DNA of 15,978 bases from an uncultured Clostridia bacterium (lineage in GTDB: Bacteria; Bacillota; Clostridia; Lachnospirales; CAG-274): NCBI GenBank assembly GCA_947589405.1, contig CANQBT010000040.1, positions 1 through 15,978 on the forward strand, given 5' to 3'. A program made the translations under genes and the position numbers. Of this stretch, positions 14,070 to 15,978 are shown piece by piece. The notes under the pieces were generated by a model. The model saw nothing but the letters and a program-made list of their open reading frames with translations, was not told the origin of the DNA and made no database searches. Numbering within the stretch: position 1 is the first letter of the stretch; each line of letters opens with the position of its first letter.

Positions 14070-14088
14070 ATTGGGTAAGGGATTTACA

Positions 14089-14122
14089 AAAGACCTTTCG
14101 CATTTTGCGAAGGTCTTTTTTT
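14089..14122 (+). terminator. Intrinsic terminator after the protease gene
   Basis: AAAGACCTTTCGC (14089-14101) pairs with GCGAAGGTCTTT (14107-14118) with one bulged T around a 5-nt loop; T 14116-14122 forms the U-tract. It begins 20 nt after the upstream stop codon and closes the transporter-protease operon. Confidence 0.92.
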
Positions 14123-14170
14123 GTTGCAATGATGATAACCGACAGATTTCGACAGTTTTTGTCAGATATC

Positions 14171-14198
14171 TTTACACCTCAGAGCAAAATTTTATATT
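14171..14198 (+). promoter_or_regulatory. Probable sigma-A promoter of the recombinase gene
   Basis: TTTACA (14171-14176) and TATATT (14193-14198) are 16 bp apart; TATTCT (14195-14200, 18 bp spacing) is an alternative -10. The predicted start is about 14206, giving a leader of about 30 nt with AAAGGAG. Just upstream lie two CGACAG direct repeats (14140-14145 and 14150-14155). Confidence 0.6.
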
Positions 14199-14235
14199 CT
14201 AAATATGAAAATATATAAGAAAGGAGCGGGTAATA

Positions 14236-14841
14236 ATGAAATACGGATATGCAAGGGTATCAACAAGAGAACAGAAGGAGGACCGTCAAATAATAGCTAT
14301 AGAGAATTACGGCGTAAAGGCAAATAACATTTATGTGGACAAGCAAAGCGGAAAGGATTTTGAAAGGGTGAGCTATAAAAGACTGCTGAGATCACTAAAA
14401 AAGGGAGATGTACTTGTTGTAAAGAGTATTGACAGACTGGGGCGCAATTACAGAGAAATAATAAGGCAATGGCAGTATATAACTCAGGAAATAGAAGCGG
14501 ATATAGTTGTGCTGGACATGAAAATACTTGATACCACGCAGCATAAGGATCTGATAGGAACGCTTATAAGCGATATTGTGCTTCAGCTTCTGAGCTATGT
14601 TGCGGAAAACGAGCGTATCAATATAAGGCAAAGACAGGCTGAGGGCATAGCCGCTGCAAAGGCAAACGGTATTAAATTCGGCAGACCAAAAAAATATATA
14701 GCGGAAGAATATATCGAAACGTTTGTGAAATATAAGAACAAGGAGCTGTCCAATGAACAGGCAAGAAGCATAATAGGCTGTGGTAAAAATACGTTTTATC
14801 GTATGCTTGATGAGCTTAAAATGAAGGGCTGTTTATGCTGA
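14236..14841 (+). CDS. Serine recombinase (resolvase/invertase family)
   Basis: This small serine recombinase cuts and rejoins DNA at paired sites through a 5'-phosphoserine link. The 201-residue protein has the catalytic N-terminus YGYARVSTREQ with R7 and S9, the active-site SIDRLGRN block (R67, R70), the long E-helix (ISDIVLQLLSYVAENERINI, about residues 111-130) with the RQRQAEGIAAAK continuation, the minor-groove arm GRPKKYI and a C-terminal helix-turn-helix (LSNEQARSIIGCGKNTFYRM, about 171-190). This is the layout of Tn3-type resolvases and Hin/Gin-type invertases. No transposase is in view, so it may be a solitary resolvase, an invertase or an element relic. AAAGGAG precedes the ATG. 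Confidence 0.93.
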   Translation: MKYGYARVSTREQKEDRQIIAIENYGVKANNIYVDKQSGKDFERVSYKRLLRSLKKGDVLVVKSIDRLGRNYREIIRQWQYITQEIEADIVVLDMKILDTTQHKDLIGTLISDIVLQLLSYVAENERINIRQRQAEGIAAAKANGIKFGRPKKYIAEEYIETFVKYKNKELSNEQARSIIGCGKNTFYRMLDELKMKGCLC

Positions 14842-14850
14842 AAGTTTATC

Positions 14851-14879
14851 TGTCCCAAAAAGTATAGTTTATAGGGACA
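14851..14879. repeat. TGTCCC/GGGACA inverted repeat after the recombinase gene
   Basis: TGTCCC (14851-14856) and GGGACA (14874-14879) form a 6-bp stem around a 17-nt AT-rich interior that itself contains the left copy of the longer inverted repeat at 14857-14870. It lies 10 nt after the recombinase stop and lacks a T-tract, so it is a weak terminator at best. A recombinase-binding or repressor-binding site is possible but unproven. Confidence 0.45.
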
Positions 14880-15000
14880 ATCAATTTTGGTAAAAAAATA
14901 CTAAAACTATTGACTTTTTTAACAAAAAGAAGTATAATAACTTACAAACCAATATGGAAAGTGTATATAAATTGATTTATACCAAAAAACTATACTTTTT
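14857..15000. repeat. 14-bp perfect inverted repeat flanking the regulator promoter
   Basis: The 14 bases at 14857-14870 (AAAAAGTATAGTTT) are the exact reverse complement of 14987-15000 (AAACTATACTTTTT). The copies lie 116 bp apart on either side of a near-consensus promoter (14910-14938), about 40 bp upstream of the -35 and about 50 bp downstream of the -10. The second copy is 17 nt before the regulator start. The placement suggests paired operator sites for the autoregulated gene downstream, with possible DNA looping; a recombination-site role is the alternative because of the nearby recombinase. Confidence 0.65.
14910..14938 (+). promoter_or_regulatory. Near-consensus sigma-A promoter of the tandem BlaI-like gene
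   Basis: TTGACT (14910-14915) and TATAAT (14933-14938) are separated by 17 bp, matching the consensus in 11 of 12 positions. Transcription should begin near 14945, leaving a leader of about 70 nt that contains the downstream copy of the inverted repeat. A promoter this strong for a repressor-like gene suggests that it is normally held down. Confidence 0.85.
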
Positions 15001-15017
15001 AATGATTTTACAGAGAG

Positions 15018-15815
15018 ATGTATGCTGTGACGGAAAATAAATACAACGCCTCTATGTATCTGAACGAAAGGGAAGCCAAAGTGATGAAAGTCCTTTGGTA
15101 TGTCGGCAGTCCCATGCCGGCAGTCAGGATAGCTCAGATGATAAATGAGGATTGGACGGAAAATATACACAATATTATCAGAGTCCTTGAATCTATAAAC
15201 TGTATAGAGGTTTCCGGGCGTACAAGGATCTGCAAAAACATGAGCAAGCTGTTCAGTCCTTCCGTGACCAGCGAGGAATACGCTGTGGATCAGTTCAGGC
15301 TTTATTACATCAGGCAGAACGGAATTGCCGGTCTGCTTGAAAATATAGTCGCTGTCATAAGGAAAGGAAAGCCCGACATACTGTATAGGTTAAAGGGTCT
15401 GTTGGATAGCTATAAATACAGTACTGCTGAGGTAAAGGAGGATTCCTTCTATTTCAGCGAAAAGGAAAGCAGGGTAATGAAAGCCCTGTGGTCCTCATAT
15501 GAACCTATGTCTGCTGCGGACATTGCCTGTACTGTTGGCGGGGAATGGCATGAAAGCGCTGTATACAGGCTTATAAAGTCGCTTACAGCCAAGAATGCCA
15601 TAGCTGTTGCAGGATATGCCCAGATGGGAAAGGTATATGGCAGGCTTTTCAGCCCTTCCGTGACCTGTGAGGAATATGCTGTCAGTCAGTTTTCTCTCTA
15701 TTATGTTAAGGAAAACGAACTGCCTTCTATTCTTAAAAATATAGTCTGCATTATTGGTCAGGGAAGATTCGATCTTTTGGATAAGATAAGAGATTTGCTG
15801 GAGGGCTTTAGCTAA
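15018..15815 (+). CDS. Tandem BlaI/MecI/CopY-type transcriptional regulator
   Basis: The 265-residue protein consists of two homologous units of about 120 residues each (about 14-133 and 145-265). Each has a winged-helix part starting with the E-x-x-VMK-x-LW motif (EAKVMKVLW at 19-27 and ESRVMKALW at 150-158) and a C-terminal part starting with LFSPSVT-x-EEYAV-x-QF (78-93 and 210-225), the order seen in BlaI/MecI/CopY repressors, which normally act as dimers of a single unit. The fusion may therefore behave as a built-in pseudo-dimer. No BlaR1-like sensor protease or beta-lactamase is in the window. The ribosome binding site is poor: AGAGAG abuts the ATG at 15018, so the in-frame GTG at 15027 (9-nt spacing) is a real alternative start. 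It probably represses its own promoter through the flanking repeat. Confidence 0.85.
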   Translation: MYAVTENKYNASMYLNEREAKVMKVLWYVGSPMPAVRIAQMINEDWTENIHNIIRVLESINCIEVSGRTRICKNMSKLFSPSVTSEEYAVDQFRLYYIRQNGIAGLLENIVAVIRKGKPDILYRLKGLLDSYKYSTAEVKEDSFYFSEKESRVMKALWSSYEPMSAADIACTVGGEWHESAVYRLIKSLTAKNAIAVAGYAQMGKVYGRLFSPSVTCEEYAVSQFSLYYVKENELPSILKNIVCIIGQGRFDLLDKIRDLLEGFS

Positions 15816-15819
15816 GCTT

Positions 15820-15836
15820 TAAACCATTATGGTTTA
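15820..15836. repeat. Palindrome just after the tandem BlaI-like gene
   Basis: TAAACCAT (15820-15827) and ATGGTTTA (15829-15836) are perfect inverted arms around a single T. The palindrome starts 5 nt after the stop codon. It is not followed by a T-tract, so it is more like a protein-binding site or a weak stem-loop than a standard terminator. Confidence 0.55.
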
Positions 15837-15943
15837 TATATTCGGCGCAGAGCCGATTCTGTACTGCAGAGCAGATACGCCTGCGTCAGAGCTATATGAA
15901 AGGGGGAGAGAAAGACAGCTCGGTGACTGTATAAAATCATCGG

Positions 15944-15963
15944 TTATAATTTGCAAATTATAA
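15944..15963. repeat. Perfect 20-bp AT-rich palindrome at the window end
   Basis: TTATAATTTG and its exact reverse complement CAAATTATAA meet at 15953/15954, and AAATTTAAATTT follows (15962-15973). Such symmetry fits a dimeric regulator's operator. It contains TATAAT-like sequence on both strands (for example TTATAA), so it could overlap a promoter for a gene beyond the window. Confidence 0.6.
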
Positions 15964-15978
15964 ATTTAAATTTCAAAG

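Larger units (their letters stand above)
15816..15978. other. Terminal non-coding region with palindromes
   Basis: I see no supportable gene here. The region has an 8+8 palindrome with a one-base centre (15820-15836), a TCGGC/GCCGA stem-loop (15842-15856), three CAGAGC-containing units at 19-20 nt steps (15848, 15867 and 15887), an SD-like AAAGGGGGAG run (about 15899-15908) without a usable start codon after it, and a perfect 20-bp palindrome (15944-15963) running into AAATTTAAATTT. It may be the leader or operator region of a gene beyond the window edge. Confidence 0.5.

Noticed and set aside
1..15978. CRISPR arrays, tRNA or rRNA genes and insertion sequences with transposases
   Set aside because: I looked and found no regularly spaced long repeats, no tRNA-like cloverleaf with CCA-end context and no transposase reading frame.

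Overview
This window is a nearly uninterrupted stretch of the S10-spc-alpha ribosomal protein supercluster of a Gram-positive bacterium, followed by a short variable tail. The gene order (L16 to L15, SecY, Adk, Map, a KOW/L14e-like RNA-binding protein, IF1, L36, then S13, S11, S4, RpoA, L17) is the Firmicutes/Clostridia arrangement: a KOW gene lies between map and infA, and rpsD sits inside the alpha operon. The long lysine-rich insertion in L17, the zinc-free S4 with a 'KRCRYLG' N-terminus, the very strong AGGAGG ribosome binding sites and the AT-leaning codon use (AGA for Arg, frequent ATA for Ile) point to a Lachnospiraceae-like gut or rumen clostridium. The family assignment is inference.

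Layout. Positions 1-8399 are one co-directional run of 20 genes (the first only as the tail of rpsC), with gaps of mostly 0-90 nt and no clear internal promoter. It ends at a strong stem-loop at 8440-8475. A new promoter (8543-8571) then drives the alpha operon rpsM-rpsK-rpsD-rpoA-rplQ through a leader of about 170 nt. That leader can fold into a closed structure containing a terminator-like hairpin, and is a good candidate for autoregulation by S4. The alpha operon ends at a textbook terminator (11750-11788). A two-gene membrane-protein operon follows (an AI-2E family transporter/permease and a CPBP-type membrane protease) and ends at another strong terminator (14089-14122).

The last 1.9 kb looks accessory. 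It holds a small serine recombinase with its own probable promoter, and then a regulator made of two tandem BlaI/MecI/CopY-type winged-helix units in one chain. The regulator's near-consensus promoter is bracketed by a perfect 14-bp inverted repeat. The final 163 nt contain no gene I can support, but do contain palindromes, including a perfect 20-bp one, and a purine-rich SD-like run.

The genes of the first 11.7 kb jointly build the ribosome and the translation and export machinery: r-proteins of both subunits, the SecY translocon, adenylate kinase, N-terminal methionine removal, initiation factor IF1 and the RNA polymerase alpha subunit. The most interesting non-coding signals are the alpha-operon leader, hairpins at secY-adk, map-KOW and rpoA-rplQ, and the repeat-flanked promoter of the tandem BlaI-like gene.
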